Below are positions 44,404 through 56,887 of a stretch of 64,000 bases of DNA, piece after piece. The notes beneath the pieces were generated by a model. It was given only the letters and a program-made list of their open reading frames with translations, had not been told where the DNA came from and did not search any database. Position 1 is the first letter of the stretch; every line of letters begins with the position of its first letter. The DNA is from Nelumbo lutea (taxonomy: Eukaryota; Streptophyta; Magnoliopsida; Proteales; Nelumbonaceae). The position numbers and the translations under genes are program-made. The DNA is taken from positions 85,218,076 through 85,282,075 of the forward strand of contig JAKGHH010000002.1 of the NCBI GenBank assembly GCA_022828595.1. The letters run 5' to 3'.

Positions 44404-46353
44404 TGTTAGACAGTTTTGTATGCCCTTAGCTTCAATCAAAATTGATGTACTTTATGAGTTTATTGTAAATGAATAAAAGTGCATATTTGATTCATGTTCC
44501 CTTGGTATGTTTCTGTGCAATACCCTTAAACTGGACACTTATTGAGACTCGTGTTAGTTTAGAATGTTCACAGCCAGTGGGTCAGTCTAGGAGACCTATC
44601 CTGACAAGGCTGACATTGTGGTGCCACCAAGTCGGTTGGGGTGGCTTGTCTCAGCTACCAGGGTGTGACCCTAGGCACATATAGTGTGGGATTAATTGAA
44701 TCTTTGAACTGGACCAGATTTTCAGTATTGCCCTATACCTTGGAGATTGATGGGCAAAACTGGAAAGTTACACCAGACCCCTAGACTCAATTATGATACT
44801 GCACTAGGTGTCAGATCGGTCTGTCTTTGATGTACCAATCAGTGAGATCCTTAGTGGGGGTCAAAACCTGGGTATGTTGGGACAATCCGAGAATTCATCT
44901 GAGTGGGTGATCATAGTGATAGGATCAGCCCCTTTGTCGGACAAGGGTAATGATCGGGGATGCGCTCTCACTGTTGGAAACCAAGACTGCCGGTTGCCGA
45001 TTTCAACCGTTGAAATTAGTTTTGCAAAGTATATTTTATATGAGATATAAAAGTATATACATTATGGTTTCTAAAATGTTTGCAAAAAGGTTTTAATTCC
45101 CGGGATCCATATAACTGGAGAGTGCAACACTGTTCCTTGCAGCCGAGGGAGAGGTCCTCTCTTGTCGGGCAGTGTAAGATCATTATGGGTTGAGAGGTTA
45201 AGTGTAAGACCATTGAGGATAATACCTTATGGGCTAATCTTGCATCTGCCCACAGTCCCTGGGTGTTACAAGGTGGCTTGGCCCAGGGACCACTTAGGGT
45301 AAGTGTTGGGTCCATAGAGCCCATTTGATGGGTTTCATGGGGTGCACTGTCTTTAACAGTGTATTCGACCAGGCCTTGTAACAAAGGCTGGGCCGAACCC
45401 ATGTGGCTGATGTGTAGATCAATGCTTGGGTCCCACGCCATACAAGGAAGCCCAACTGGGCAGCAGTTAGGAAGGTTAAGTGAGCACATAAGCTTAATGG
45501 GCCTAAAGCCCATTTCGAACTGGGCTATTTATTTAGTTAATTAAAGGGGCGAATTCTAAGATAGATTAGCAGATAGGATAGGGTCTTAACCCTATCCACT
45601 CAGAGAGTCCAGATCTGAATGTGATTCAGATCTAGAAACCTCCTAATGGGATTAGGATAAAGCTAATCTAATCTGCAGATAAGATAAGGGTTTATCCTTA
45701 TCACTAGAAGAGAAGGCTGATCCAAATATGATTTGGATAAGCACCTCCTAATGGGATTAGGAGCTGATCTTTTCAAGTTAACAAAAGGAAGGAGGGGGCG
45801 GCAGCCTTGAGAGAGACCAAGAAACACATCAGATCCTCTTTAGTGCTGAAATCAAAAAGAGAGAATTTTGCACCCGGCGAATACTCTCTTGCCGCCTCCC
45901 TGCTCTTGCCACCCTGTTTGCCAGTTCGATCTCCATCTATGGGAGAAGTCAAGATTGGATCTTGACATCAGTTCTTTGAGAAAGGGTTGAAAAGGAAGTT
46001 GTGCTCACGTTCCATCCTACTGTTTCTTGCGAAGGACAGAGTTCTTGGAGAAGAACACTGCTGATTTTGCTCCATCCTACACTGTGCCATCTTTAGTGGG
46101 AGCAGTCTTTGGATCCTTCCTTGGGTGTGAACACCTTCGTTGGGAGATATTACTTCTCCGTATCATGTATTATTCTCTCCCATTCCTTTTGGTTCAGATC
46201 TAGTTCAGTTTAAGGTTCAAGATTGATCCTTGAAAATATGATTTTCTAAATAGGGAATGTGATTCCCAGTTGAAGGGAGAGAAAAATTTTTGAAATTCGC
46301 CCCTTATTCCGCAATCTTTGGGCGTCCATGGGATGGATCTCTCATTCTCTTCA
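44404..46353 (+). repeat. 3' LTR of copia1
   Basis: 1950 bp, collinear with the 5' LTR and followed at once by the target duplication GTAGC. Confidence 0.95.
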
Positions 46354-46565
46354 GTAGCGAGTAGCTCGGTACTATAATTTCCAGGTCAAGAGACGATAGT
46401 TTCGAGTTGGTGACCTAGTGCTCCATAAGGTGATGGTACCTGAGCTCGACTTAGGTAAGCTCGGACTGAACTGTGAGGGTCCGTACAGGGTAAGAAGAGT
46501 GTTCAGAGAAGGCACGTACGAGCTAGAGATGATGAAAGGGAGGTTGGTACCCCAAGCATGGAATG
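46354..46565 (+). pseudogene. C-terminal end of the Tat integrase
   Basis: The 212 bp between copia1 and copia2 continue the Tat integrase with RYYNFQVK, FRVGDLVLHKV, LGLNCEGPYRVRRVF and RLVPQAWN, the usual chromodomain-free C-terminus. The first stop (TAG) near 46397 replaces the codon between RR and FRVGD. Confidence 0.8.
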
Positions 46566-47185
46566 TGTTAGACAGGTATGCCCTTAGATCCAATTAGATT
46601 GATGTACCTTTTGACATTTATTGTAAATGAATAAAGTACATAAAAGATTCATGTCATTGTGGTGTGTTTCTGTGTAATACCCTTAAATTGGACAATTAAT
46701 GAGACTCGTGTTAGTTTAGAATCTTCACAGCCATTGGATAGATCTGAGGGGATTTGTCCTACCAAGGTTGACATTGATGTACCACCAAGTTGGTTGGGGT
46801 GGCTTGTCTCAGCTGCCAGGGTGAGACATGAAGTACATGCAGTGTGGGTTTTCTGGAAACCCTAAACTGGACCGAAATTCTAGTATTTCCCTTGACCTTG
46901 GATATAGATGGACAAAACTGGAATGTTATACCTGACCCCTAGACTCGATTATGGTACTGCATTTGGTGTCAGATTGGGCTGTCTTTAATATGCCAATCAG
47001 TGAGATCCTTAGAGGGGGTCAAAACCTGGGTATTGTTGGGACAATCTGAGAATTCATCTGAGTAGGTGATCATAGTGATAGGATCAGCCCCTTTGTTGGA
47101 AAAAGTGAATGATCGGGGATGCACTTTTTCTGTTGGAAACCTAAGCTGCCAGCAGTTGATTTCAACCGTTGAAATTTGTTTTTGT

Positions 47186-47229
<44 letters not shown>

Positions 47230-48459
47230 GCAGTCGAGGGAGAGGTCCATGAGAGTAGAGAGTGCAACACTATACCTTGTAGTCGAGGGAGAGGTCCTCT
47301 CTTGTCGGGCAGTATTGATCATTATGGGCTGAGAGGTTAAGTGTAAGACCATTGAGGGTAATACCTGATGGGCTAATCTTGCATTTGCTCTCAATCCTTG
47401 GGTTTTCATAAGGTGGTTGGACCCAATGACCATTTAGTGTAGATGTTGGGCCCATTAAGAGCCCATGGTGATGGACTCAGGGGTTCACTGTCTTCTACAG
47501 TGAATTCGGCCAGTCCTTATAACAAAGGCTGGGCTGAACCCATGTGTTTGATGTGTAGATCAATGTTTGGGTCCACACCATACAAAGAGAGCCAACTGGG
47601 CAGTAGGTTAGGAGTTTAAGTGATCACATAAACTTAATGGGCCTAAAGCCCAATTCGAACTATGTTAATAAGATTAATTAAATGGGGGCGGATCTGGGAT
47701 TTGGATCAACAGATAAGATAAGGAGTTATCCTTATCCACTTAAAGAGTTTAGATCCAAATAAACTTTTGGATCAAAGGAACTCCTAATTTGATTAGGAAG
47801 GTTAATCTTTATTTATAGATAAGAGATTAGCCCTATCTGTTAAAGAGAGTTCAAATCCAAATAAAAGATTTTGATTAGGAAACTTCTAATGGGATTAGGA
47901 GATTCTCTCCTTGAGGCTATAAATAGGAGAGCAGGGCAGACCTCCAAAAACATAATTCGCTGAATACAAAGAGAGAAGACTACATAGTTTGACTACTTTT
48001 GTCTTCTGCTCTTTTCTCCCCTACTCTTGCTGCCCCTACCCAGTTCGATCTCCACTTGTGGGAGTAATCAAGAACCGTTCTTGAGTTTGCTTCTTGCTAG
48101 AAGAGGCAATCTGAATTTGTGCTCACCAACCATTCATTACATTCTTGCTGAAGAGTCATCCTATTGATTCTACTTCACCTCACACTGTGTCATCTTCAGT
48201 GGGAGCAATTTTTGGTTTTCTCCTTGGGCGTGAATACCTTCATTGGGAGTTACTGTTACTCCATATTGGGTATATCCCTCTCCTCCCTTTTGGTTTCAGA
48301 TCTGGTTCCGATTTGGTTCAAGATTGATCCTTGAAAATGCAGTTTTCTAAAATAGGGAATGTGATTCCCAAATGGGAGAGAGAGATTTGTTTTTTTGAAA
48401 ATTTGCCCAACCTTCCTACAGGGTTCGGCTATCCATATGATGAATCTCTCATCCCTTCA
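46566..48459 (+). repeat. 5' LTR of copia2
   Basis: 1894 bp, TG...CA, alignable with the copia1 LTRs along its length but clearly diverged. It contains an (AT)n run at 47189-47225 and a short duplicated stretch around it (AGTCGAGGGAGAGGTCC at 47233 and 47282). Confidence 0.9.
47189..47225. repeat. (AT)n microsatellite inside the copia2 LTR
   Basis: About 18 uninterrupted AT units. At the same LTR position copia1 has a short non-repetitive ATATTTTATATGAGATATAA segment. Confidence 0.95.
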
Positions 48460-48460
48460 G

Positions 48461-48473
48461 TGGTATTAGAGCC
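48461..48473 (+). other. Primer binding site of copia2
   Basis: TGGTATTAGAGCC, one transition away from the initiator-Met site seen in copia1. Confidence 0.8.
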
Positions 48474-50147
48474 AGGTTCAAATCTTAAACCAAATTAAAC
48501 CAGATCTGGATCTGCACAAATGGGCAGAAGGCGTTCTACCTAATTTACACAATTAGCGTTTTTCTAGGAAATTGGTTCCCAGTTTTTGGGTGAATGATCT
48601 GAAATTAAATCTTTATTAAACTGATTAACATTTAGAATTGTTCTATATATTTTTCTTGGATTTTGGGTTGTTTGTATGGTGGAGATCGAATTCTTTAATG
48701 GCGCAAGAACTCTGCGCATCTGCTGATTTGTTCTATGCAATTTTGGTTTATAATTATTTTTTTTTATTTTAGACAGAATGTATAGGAATTCAAATCTTAC
48801 ATAATATTAATAGAAAATTAGGTTTTCTATTTTATTTCATTCGAAGATGAAGAAGAAAGTGCGAGGGAGAGAATTTTGCAGATTCGGGTTCAACAATCTG
48901 TGATTTGCAGTTTTGGAAATTGCATATTACAAACTAACCTTTGTTTTGCAGGGTAGCAGTTTTACGAACAACCCTCTTACTAATTCTTGATTGTCATGTA
49001 ACAGTTGTTTAATTTGGACCGAATCTATGGTTCGATGGGGGTTGTTTCAACCCTAAAATTTCCTATATGGGTCGAGGGATTAATGGTTAATTGCAAAATA
49101 CAATTTGGCCCACACTTGTAAAACCTAGTTTTAATCTGTTAAAACTAATTTAGCCCAATTCAACATAAATGTTATATGGACTGAACTGCTGCTCTTTGTA
49201 GTTCAGTCCATATACCTAGATAATAATAATTGGTAATATTATGAAATTAAATGGACTTTACATATGGGTTTTATAGTTATTTAATTGATTGGATCAATTA
49301 TGGATTTCATGCATGTGATGTATGGATGTGTGATGTGCTACGTTCATGGGCCATAAGTACTTGTCCCATGCTGATTTTATAGTGGCTCTTACGCACACCA
49401 TGGCTGAATGCACATCATTGCCATTGTGTTCTTAAGATTACTGGATGATCACCCTACATGGTGGGCCCTACACCAGCTTCCTCCCCAAGACGAACCATGC
49501 AGAACCCTAGCCGTTTAGGGCCCATCTAAATCTGGCTTTATGAAAGCCAGTAGGAGCCACTTTGATTTGACCTAAATCGGTCTAGGGAATTTTTCGATCC
49601 CTCCATTTAACATAAGTGCATGTGAAAGGGAATTTCATATGATGAATTCTCTAAAGGTCTTCCATCACTAGTATGAAAGTTGACTGTATTGGTGGGTGGG
49701 GATGCACCATAAAATTGGGCTATCCATTTGCTAATGTAGTTGGCTGGATTGCTTCATGAGATAATAGGGGCATCATAGACTGATGTGGGAGGGGCCTATC
49801 CTAAAATGGAAGACTCTCTCATGGTACCTTGGTGTTCACAAACATGATGGGTGAGCACTTTCTGAACGGAAAGGTTTAACCTAAAATGGCAATGAACCTT
49901 GTCTGACAGAGGCCAAAGGGAAAGCTCATAAGATGAGTGGATGAGATCCTTCACAGAAGGTGGTGAGGTTTTGCAACTGAAACATTTGGCTCCATGCACC
50001 CTATGCGGTTTCCCACATTTCCAGAGACACAACTGTCTCTGTCACTAGGATTGGAGGGAAATGGAACATAGATTAAAAGCCATATTTATGTAATGACATG
50101 AATCAATTAGGTTGTGGACTTACAAATCTACCTTGCTTTTACCAGAA
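48474..50147 (+). other. copia2 leader, non-coding
   Basis: Collinear with the copia1 leader, including the CACATTTCCAGAGACA region near 50014. No gene. Confidence 0.65.
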
Positions 50148-53100
50148 ATGGCAAACAAAAACTTCACCAAACTGTTGGATGACAACAAACTCAAGGGCCC
50201 TAATTATGCTGACTAGTTCTGAAACCTTATGCTGGTTCCGACGTCAGAAAAATTGGACAAAATTGCTAAGAACCCTACTATGGATCATCCGGGTGACAAG
50301 GCTTTTGAGGCCCGACGAAGTGAGTATCAAGAGTGGGAAGAGAAAAACTCTCTTGCTCGGTGTTATATTATAGCCTATTTAGATAATCTGATACAACGAC
50401 AATTCAATAAAATCGAAGTGTCCAAGGATATATTGGATAGACTAAAGACTATGTAAGAAGAGTAGAACTGTTCTACTCGATGAAAGGTCTTAAAACTGTT
50501 TATGACCGCACAGATGACTGAGAACCAACAGGTTCACGACCATTGTCTAAAGATGATGGGTTATATCAATGAATCGGAGGCTCTCGGGTCAAGGCTAGAC
50601 CATGACACCAAAATTGATGTTGTCCTCAATTCCATGCCTTCGTCCTTCAATTAGTTCATCATGAATTATAACATGAATAAGTTAAATGTTAGCCTTCAAG
50701 AACTCAACAATATGTTGTAGAGGGTTGAGAACTGATTAAGAAGGATAAACTGATTGTCATGCTTTTTGAAATTGGAAAATTAGGCAAGAAAAAGCATAAG
50801 GCTAAAAGGAAGGACCAGAAGAAAGGTAACAAAGCTAAAAAGCAGAAGGAGGATAAGGTGTCGGATGCCTATCACTACTGCAAACAGACCAACCACTGGA
50901 AGAGGAACTGTCCTCAATTTCTGGAGACTAAGAAGAAAGGTAATTTCGAATATTTTATCATAGAGACCAATTTGTTGGTCACTTCTACTTCCTGGTGTAT
51001 TGACTCCGGGGCTTCAACTCATTCGTGTAATCATTGCAGGGGTTCAAGATAAGCAGAAGACTGAGTGACGGAGAAGTGTCACACTACTTGGGGACTTCTG
51101 CAATAGTTGTAGCTACAGCCATAGGAATTATAGAACTAGTTTTCAAAGAAGGAACTAGTGTACTTAAAGACTGTCTTTTCGTACCTAATTTAAGAAAAAA
51201 ATTGATTTCTATCTCAAAATTGTGCATGGATGGTTATTCTATTTTATTCAGTAATGTGATTACTATTAAACAAAATAACAAATTCCCCGTATACAAAGAA
51301 CTTGAGAACGATCTTTATGTTCTCCATCATTCTCTGAAAACAAACATTACCAAAACTACGTCGGAAATAATCCCCAGGAAGAGAACTTGTGATACAGTAA
51401 GTCCCACATGCATGTGGCATTACCGACTTGGCCACATTAACATAGATCGTATCACAAGGTTGGTAAAGGATGGTCCTTTGGAATTCCTAACCGTAAAAGA
51501 TCTTCCAACCTATGAACCTTGCCTTCAGGGTAAGATGACAAAACGGCCATTTATGGAAAAGCCTGAAAGATCTACAGGCATACTTGACGTTATACATACT
51601 GATGTGTATGGTCCTTTAAATGTTAGGACACGTAACCAGCATGTTTATTTTATAAAATTTACTAATGATTACTCACGGTATGGTTATGCATACCTAATGA
51701 GACATATGTCTAAATCTTTTGAAAAGTTCAAAGAATTCAAACAAAAAGTCGAGAAACAATTAGGGAGAGAAATTAAGACCATTTGATCAAATTGAGGTGG
51801 TGAATATCTCTCTAACGAATTCAGGGACTACTTAAAGGACGATGGGATAGTATCACAACTAGCTCCTCCTACTACATCACAGTTAAACGCTGTGTCAGAA
51901 AGGAGGAACCAGACTTTATTGGATATGGTCCGATCACTTCTCGTACACTCGGAACTACCTACATCATTTTGGGGTTACACATTAGAGACTACGGCATACA
52001 TGCTGAACTGGGTTCCAACCAAATCCGTTTCGAAGTCTCCCTATGAGCATTGGACCGGTTAGAAACCAAGTGTAAGACACTTGAATTTTGGGGGCTATTC
52101 GACACATGTTAAAAGAACGAGTATTGACAATGGGTATCCAAGACTAGTCGTTGCCTATTTATAGGATACCCCAAAGACTCTGTGGGTTACTTATTCTATA
52201 ATCCAAAAGAGCAAAATGTGTTCTGCAGTTGAAATGCCCACTTCTTAGAAGAAGATTACATCCTGGATAATCATCATCAGAAAGTTTTTTCTTGAGGAGG
52301 AGAGCCTAGGGGTAGTGGGAGATGTTCCACCAGCTCCAAAAAATAACCAACCTAGAAGATCTACCCGGGTTTCCAGGCCTTCAGTTCGTTACGACTATGA
52401 CCAAGAAAGTTACTTGGTGGAAGCCACGACCAGTGAGGAGGATCCCGTGACTTATACGGAAGCTATGTTGGTCATATATTCCTTAAAGTGGGTAGATGCC
52501 ATGAGAGTTGAGATGAACTCAATGGAGACCAATGGAGTTTGGACTCTAGTAGATCTGCACCCTAGGGTAAAAGCAATTGGTTCCAAATGGATCTATAAGA
52601 GGAAGAAGGGCCCCGATGGTAGAGTTGAGACCTACAAGGCTCATCTTGTGGCAAAAGGATACACTCAAAAAGAGGTAATCGGTTATGAGGAAACCTTTTC
52701 GCCAGTGGCCATGCTTAAATCCATTAGGATCCTGCTAGCTATAGCAGCTTACCATGACTACGAGATTTGGAAAATGAATGTCAAAACTGCATTTCTGAAT
52801 GGAGATCTTACTAAAGATATCTAGATGCCGCAATCGTAAGGTTTCTTAGTTGCAAGTCAGGAACACATGGTATGTAAACTCAATCGATCCTTATATGGAC
52901 TTAAGCAAGCTTCTAGGAGTTGGAACATCCAGTTTAACTCTAGCGTCAAACAGTTTAACTTTGAGCAAAATCCGAATGAGCCTAGTGTTTATAGGAAGAC
53001 CAATGGGGATAAGATTACATTCTTGGTTCTATATGTAGATGACATTTTATTCATTGGGAATGGTGTAGTTAGGCTTTTATAGCAATTCTCCATGAAAGAT

Positions 53101-53600
53101 CTTGGAGAAGCCTCCTAATACTAGGTCTTCGACTCTATAGAGATAGATTGAAGAGGATAATAGGATTATCCTAGTCAACTTACATTGACAAAATAGTCAA
53201 GAGATACAACATAGAGAACTCCAAGAAAGGAAATGTTCCTTTCAAGCATGGGGTCAATCTCTCCAAGGGTATGTCTCACAAGACTCCCGAAGAGATTGAG
53301 GGCATGAAAGAGGTTCCCTATGCCTCAACCGTAGGGAGCATCATGTATGCCATGCTGTGCACTCGTCCTAACATTTCTCAAGCAGTGAGTATGGGAAGTA
53401 GATACCAATCTAACCCAGGGCAGGAGCATTGGACCGCTATGAAAAACATACTAAAATACCTTCGAAAGACAAGAGAGTTTTGTCTGGTTTTTATGGTAGT
53501 TCACTACAGATCTAGGGGTATACTGATGCCAATTTCTAGTCAGATCTCGATAATCGAAAATCTACATCTGGTTATACCTTCATAATAGGATCGTGTGTTG
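50148..53600 (+). pseudogene. copia2 gag-pol, heavily broken
   Basis: Same domain order as copia1: gag (LLDDNKLKGPNYAD then TAG), zinc knuckle CKQTNHWKRNC (about 50880), protease WCIDSGASTHS (about 50993), [18 protein letters not shown], integrase core, [12 protein letters not shown] and YVDDILFI (about 53031), and the start of RNase H. There are many stops (for example TAG near 50214, TAA near 50454, TGA near 51784 and 51793) and frame changes (near 51030, 52110-52290 and 53070). The frame is cut at 53600 by the next insertion. Confidence 0.88.
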
Positions 53601-54889
53601 TGATATGTGTGCATGCTATACATCATTTTTATTGCTGTATACATGGTTTTTATGATGTTTTGCAATGATTTTTACCCTATTTGAGCCGAATTCTAGGAAA
53701 ATAAGAGTTTGGGGCAATCTAGGGTGAAGAGAGCATACTTCGACCCATCAAGAATGAAAGCTCACCGAGACCCCATGGGAAGCACTAAATCTACCAAGGA
53801 GAGAGGCCCAACTGCAGCCCAACCAAAACCTTATGGGATAACAGTAATCTAGACCATCAAGGAGAACAACCCAACAGCAGTTCGGCCCACCAAGAATAGC
53901 AGCCCAACTGTAGCCCTAAGGGAGGCTCCAAAAAGGTGGTTGACCTTAGAGAAGAAGGAAAGGTTGAAAGGAAGAGTATAAAAAGAAAAGAAAAAACAGG
54001 AACTAGGGTTTGGACCCCTGAAGACAAAACCAAAGAAGAAGAAGAACTTCTAGAGAAGAGAGAAGGCTGTTGAATGCGAATTGAAGAGGAGGTCGAAGGT
54101 TGATGCAGAAATCTTAGGTTGTCTTCTTCTTTGATTCTGCAAATTCGGTATCCTAGATTCAACTAGGGTTTCATGATTTTTCTTTATTGAATCTTTCTTT
54201 CTTTCTTTTATGCGAACCATGATGGACTTCAAATCTGATATGTAATTAAAATTTTAGCAGATCCGATTGATTGTGATTTATTCTTGGGATTTCTTGATTA
54301 GGGTTTTCGATTAATAGAATAATCTTGGCTGAATTGTTCTTGTTTCTTGGATTGCTTGAATTGCTTGAGAAAGAGTTTAGTTAATCAGATCATCTAATCA
54401 AGAAAATGGATTGAATGCATCTTAGAGATAAGTTTCATGGTTCATTTGGCATCCATTCATACCTAAATTGATGACTTTTGAATTCTTTATTCTTAATGCA
54501 TCTATGGCGATTAAATTTCTAATAGAAATATAGGAATTATTGCTCATAGATAGAGTGGGTTGTGCTCGAGAGAGGCTGCTCATACAATTAGGGTTTCGCC
54601 AACCCAAGACTGAATTCACTTAGGTTGGGCTGCTTAAAGATTTAAGTGCTAAATCGGTTCTACTAGTTCTTGCATGCAGTAATTCCTCTTATCATTAAAG
54701 GTGGTTTGATCCGAAACTGCTTTGGGTAATTTGCTAGTTAGGAGTTAGGTTTTTCTTTGTTCAATCTTTCGGTTTATCAGATATTCAGTACTAGTAGTTG
54801 TTGGATCAATCCTCGTGGGAACGACACTTTACTCATCATTCTATTACTTGATCGGCTAGTGCACTTGCTAGTGTCTTCTTAGCGCATCA
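53601..54889 (+). repeat. 5' LTR of the Athila-type element
   Basis: 1289 bp from TGATATGTGTGCATGC to CTTAGCGCATCA. It contains CGTGGGAACGACAC near its end, a phrase frequent in this place in Athila and related LTRs. Its left edge coincides with the loss of copia2 homology. Confidence 0.82.
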
Positions 54890-54895
54890 AGTTTT

Positions 54896-54910
54896 TGGCG
54901 CCGTTGGCAA
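54896..54910 (+). other. Primer binding site, Asp-tRNA type
   Basis: TGGCGCCGTTGGCAA, six bases after the LTR. The first eleven bases equal the Athila site complementary to Asp tRNA. Confidence 0.75.
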
Positions 54911-55020
54911 GGATTATCACAACAATATTAGGAACCATTTGTCGTTGCTAATCTGATTTTGTACATTATGTTTATGATATCTGTGTATTAATCTCTTTAT
55001 TACTTTGACTTGTACAATTT

Positions 55021-56416
55021 ATGACACACAAAAGTGAAAAGGAGAGCATCACCTACGATCCCGAGATTGAACAAACTCTACGTCGTCGCCATAGAGCTTC
55101 TAAGCAAGGGAGAGCTGAAAGTGCAGAGATGGCCGAACAAAGGACCATGATGGATTATTCCAAACCAACCCTCACAGGGGCAGCCTCGAGCATTGTGAGA
55201 CCAGCAATAGCTGCTAACAACTTCGAAATCAAACCAACAATCATTCAGATGATTCAGAATACAGTTCAGTTCAGCGACTTGGCTTATGAAGATCCGAACA
55301 TTCACATTCCCAACTTCTTGAAAATATGTTACACATCCAAGCACAATGGGGTTAGTGATGATGCGGTGAGGCTCAGATTGTTTCCGTTCTCATTGAAGGA
55401 CAAAGCTAAGACTTGGTTGAACTCTCTACTAGCTGGATCGGTTTCTACTTGGGATGAAATGGCCAGCCATTTCCTATCCAAGTATTTCCCTCCGTCCAAG
55501 ACAGCAAAGATGAGGAATGATATCACCACCTTCTCTCAGCGGGATGGGGAGTCATTGTACGAGTCATGGGAGCATTACAAAGAATTACTAAGGAAGGTTC
55601 CTCATCATGAACTCCCCATATGGCTGCAAGTTCAGACATTTTATAATGGGTTGACCGAAGCAAATAAGACTATTATGGACGTTGCAGCTGGGGGATCCAT
55701 TAATAACAAGACCCCTGAAGTTGCCCATGCATTCATTGAGGAGATGGCTGCAAACAACTACCAATGGCATTCCAAGGGAGCCCAAGTTAGGAGACAACCT
55801 AGACTTCATAATGTAGACACCTATACAGCACTATCTGCACAAATTGGTGACCTCATCAAGAAGATAGATGAAATGCAGTTGGCAGCCATACATGTTCAAA
55901 CCGTAGCCTATGAATGGTGTGGGGGAGGTCATATCAGCACCGAATCTCAAGTCGGAAATCAGTTCATGCAGTCCCCCAAGAAAGTAGACTTCATAGGGAA
56001 TTTGCAAAAGCAACAAGGCAATCAGTACCATCGTGCATTTAACCCCAGTTGGAGGAATCACCCCAATCTGTCTTGGAAAAATCAAAATGCAGTGAAACCC
56101 TTTCCCCAAAATTTTAATAAGCCAGAGAAGAAATCCAATCTAGAGGAGCTTATAACCAAGTTCATAGAAAGTGCAGAAACGAGAATTCAGAACAAGAAGC
56201 ATCAATCAAGAACTTGGAAACTCAAGTGGGGCAGTTGCTCAGATGATATCTTCTAGAGTACAAGGCGCCTTACCCAGCAATACAGAAGCAAATCCAAGAG
56301 AACAGGTGCAGGCCATTACTTTGAGGAGTGGTAAGGAGCTGCAAGAGGTGGAGAAGAAAGCAAAGGAAGAAGGCAAGGTGAACACAACCCTAGAAACCAA
56401 AAAGAAGGAGGAAAAG
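55021..56416 (+). pseudogene. Athila gag with one frame change
   Basis: The first 411 codons (55021-56256) are open. IKPTIIQMIQNTVQFSDLAY, EDPNIHIPNFLKIC, LRLFPFSLKDKAKTWLNSL, WDEMASHFLSKYFPPSKTA and LRKVPHHELPIWLQVQTFYN form the retrotransposon gag domain. Near 56190-56225 the conserved frame moves by one base, after which QVGQLAQMISSRVQG and REQVQAITLRSGKEL continue in the other frame to 56416 and end at TAA. Only this late break and the stop at 56417 are seen, so this gag is less decayed than that of the other elements. Confidence 0.85.
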
Positions 56417-56887
56417 TAATCTAATTCAAAGAAAGAGAAAAGTCAACAGCCACAAGTACCATTTCCGAATAAGCTAAAGCAACACAAATTGGAAAAGGAA
56501 TTCGGTAAGTTTCTTGAAATTTTTAAGAGTTTGCATATTAACATTCCTTTTGCAGATGCCTTAACCCAGATGTCGTACTATGCAAAGTTCCTAAAGGAAA
56601 TATTGGCAAACAAAAGGAAACTAGGAGACGTGGCTACAGTTGCCTTGAATGAAGAATGCTCAGCAATCCTCATCAACAAGTTGCCTCAGAAACTGAAAGA
56701 TCCAGGGAGTTTCACTATTCCTTGTGCTATAGGCAGATTGAAAGTTAACAAGGCATTGTGTGATTTAGGAGCTAGTATAAATTTGATGCCTTATTCTGTC
56801 TTTAAGAAATTTGGGTTGGGTGAACCCCAACCCACTCGAGTTGCATTGCAATTAGCTGATAGGTCCATCAAGCATCCTAGGGGAATC
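56417..56887 (+). pseudogene. Athila protease block, cut by copia3
   Basis: LEKEFGKFLEIFKSLHINI, DALTQMSYYAKFLKEIL and the retropepsin motif CDLGASINLMPYSVFKK (about 56758) are well kept. The frame ends in RSIKHPRGI at the copia3 insertion point. Confidence 0.8.

Larger units (their letters stand above)
36775..46353 (+). mobile_element. Complete Ty1/copia element, copia1 (9.58 kb)
   Basis: LTRs at 36775-38725 (1951 bp) and 44404-46353 (1950 bp) both begin TGTYAGACAGTTTTG and end CTCTTCA. The exact 5-bp target duplication GTAGC lies at 36770-36774 and 46354-46358. An initiator-Met primer site, a 1.8-kb leader, gag-pol and a polypurine tract complete it. Removing it rejoins the Tat integrase frame. 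In the first 0.8 kb I compared, the LTRs differ at roughly 3-4 in 100 positions, so the insertion is moderately young. Gag-pol has several stops and one frame change. LTR length and gag type suggest an Angela/Tork-side lineage, not proven by eye. Confidence 0.95.
28983..46565 (+). mobile_element. Decayed Ty3/gypsy element, Tat type, split by insertions
   Basis: The order is LTR (28983-29610), primer site (29612), gag (29632-31620), protease region (31650-32350), RT and RNase H (33800-35307), extra RNase H (35308-35720) and integrase (35890-36774, continued at 46354-46565). The additional RNase H domain and the WPFAQWGLDILGPFP-type integrase are features of the Tat/Ogre/Retand branch. A solo LTR (32369-33767) and a complete copia element (36775-46353) sit inside it. 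A second copia begins at 46566 within the last integrase codons, so the 3' LTR is not in the window. Stops and frame changes are frequent throughout. Confidence 0.85.
46566..53600 (+). mobile_element. copia2, same family as copia1, 3' part displaced
   Basis: It begins TGTTAGACAGGTATGCCC at 46566, directly after Tat sequence GAATG. The 5' LTR is 46566-48459, the primer site starts at 48461, and coding sequence runs from ATG 50148. It stops in RNase H at 53600, where an Athila-type LTR begins. Its remaining RNase H codons and 3' LTR should lie beyond that element, outside the window. It is more decayed than copia1. Confidence 0.9.
53601..56887 (+). mobile_element. Athila-type Ty3/gypsy element, 5' part
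   Basis: LTR 53601-54889, an Athila-type primer site at 54896, a gag gene from 55021 and a protease-like block up to 56887, where copia3 begins. The LTR starts within the copia2 RNase H codons. Gag of this length and the PLTL/ITLRSGK-type C-terminus are Athila features. The rest of pol and the 3' LTR must lie beyond copia3, outside the window. Confidence 0.88.

Noticed and set aside
44469..45513. Open frames repeated inside copia LTRs (also 36840-37885, 8177-8416 and 9685-9867)
   Set aside because: They recur only because the LTRs are homologous, lie on both strands and match no protein family. They are not genes.
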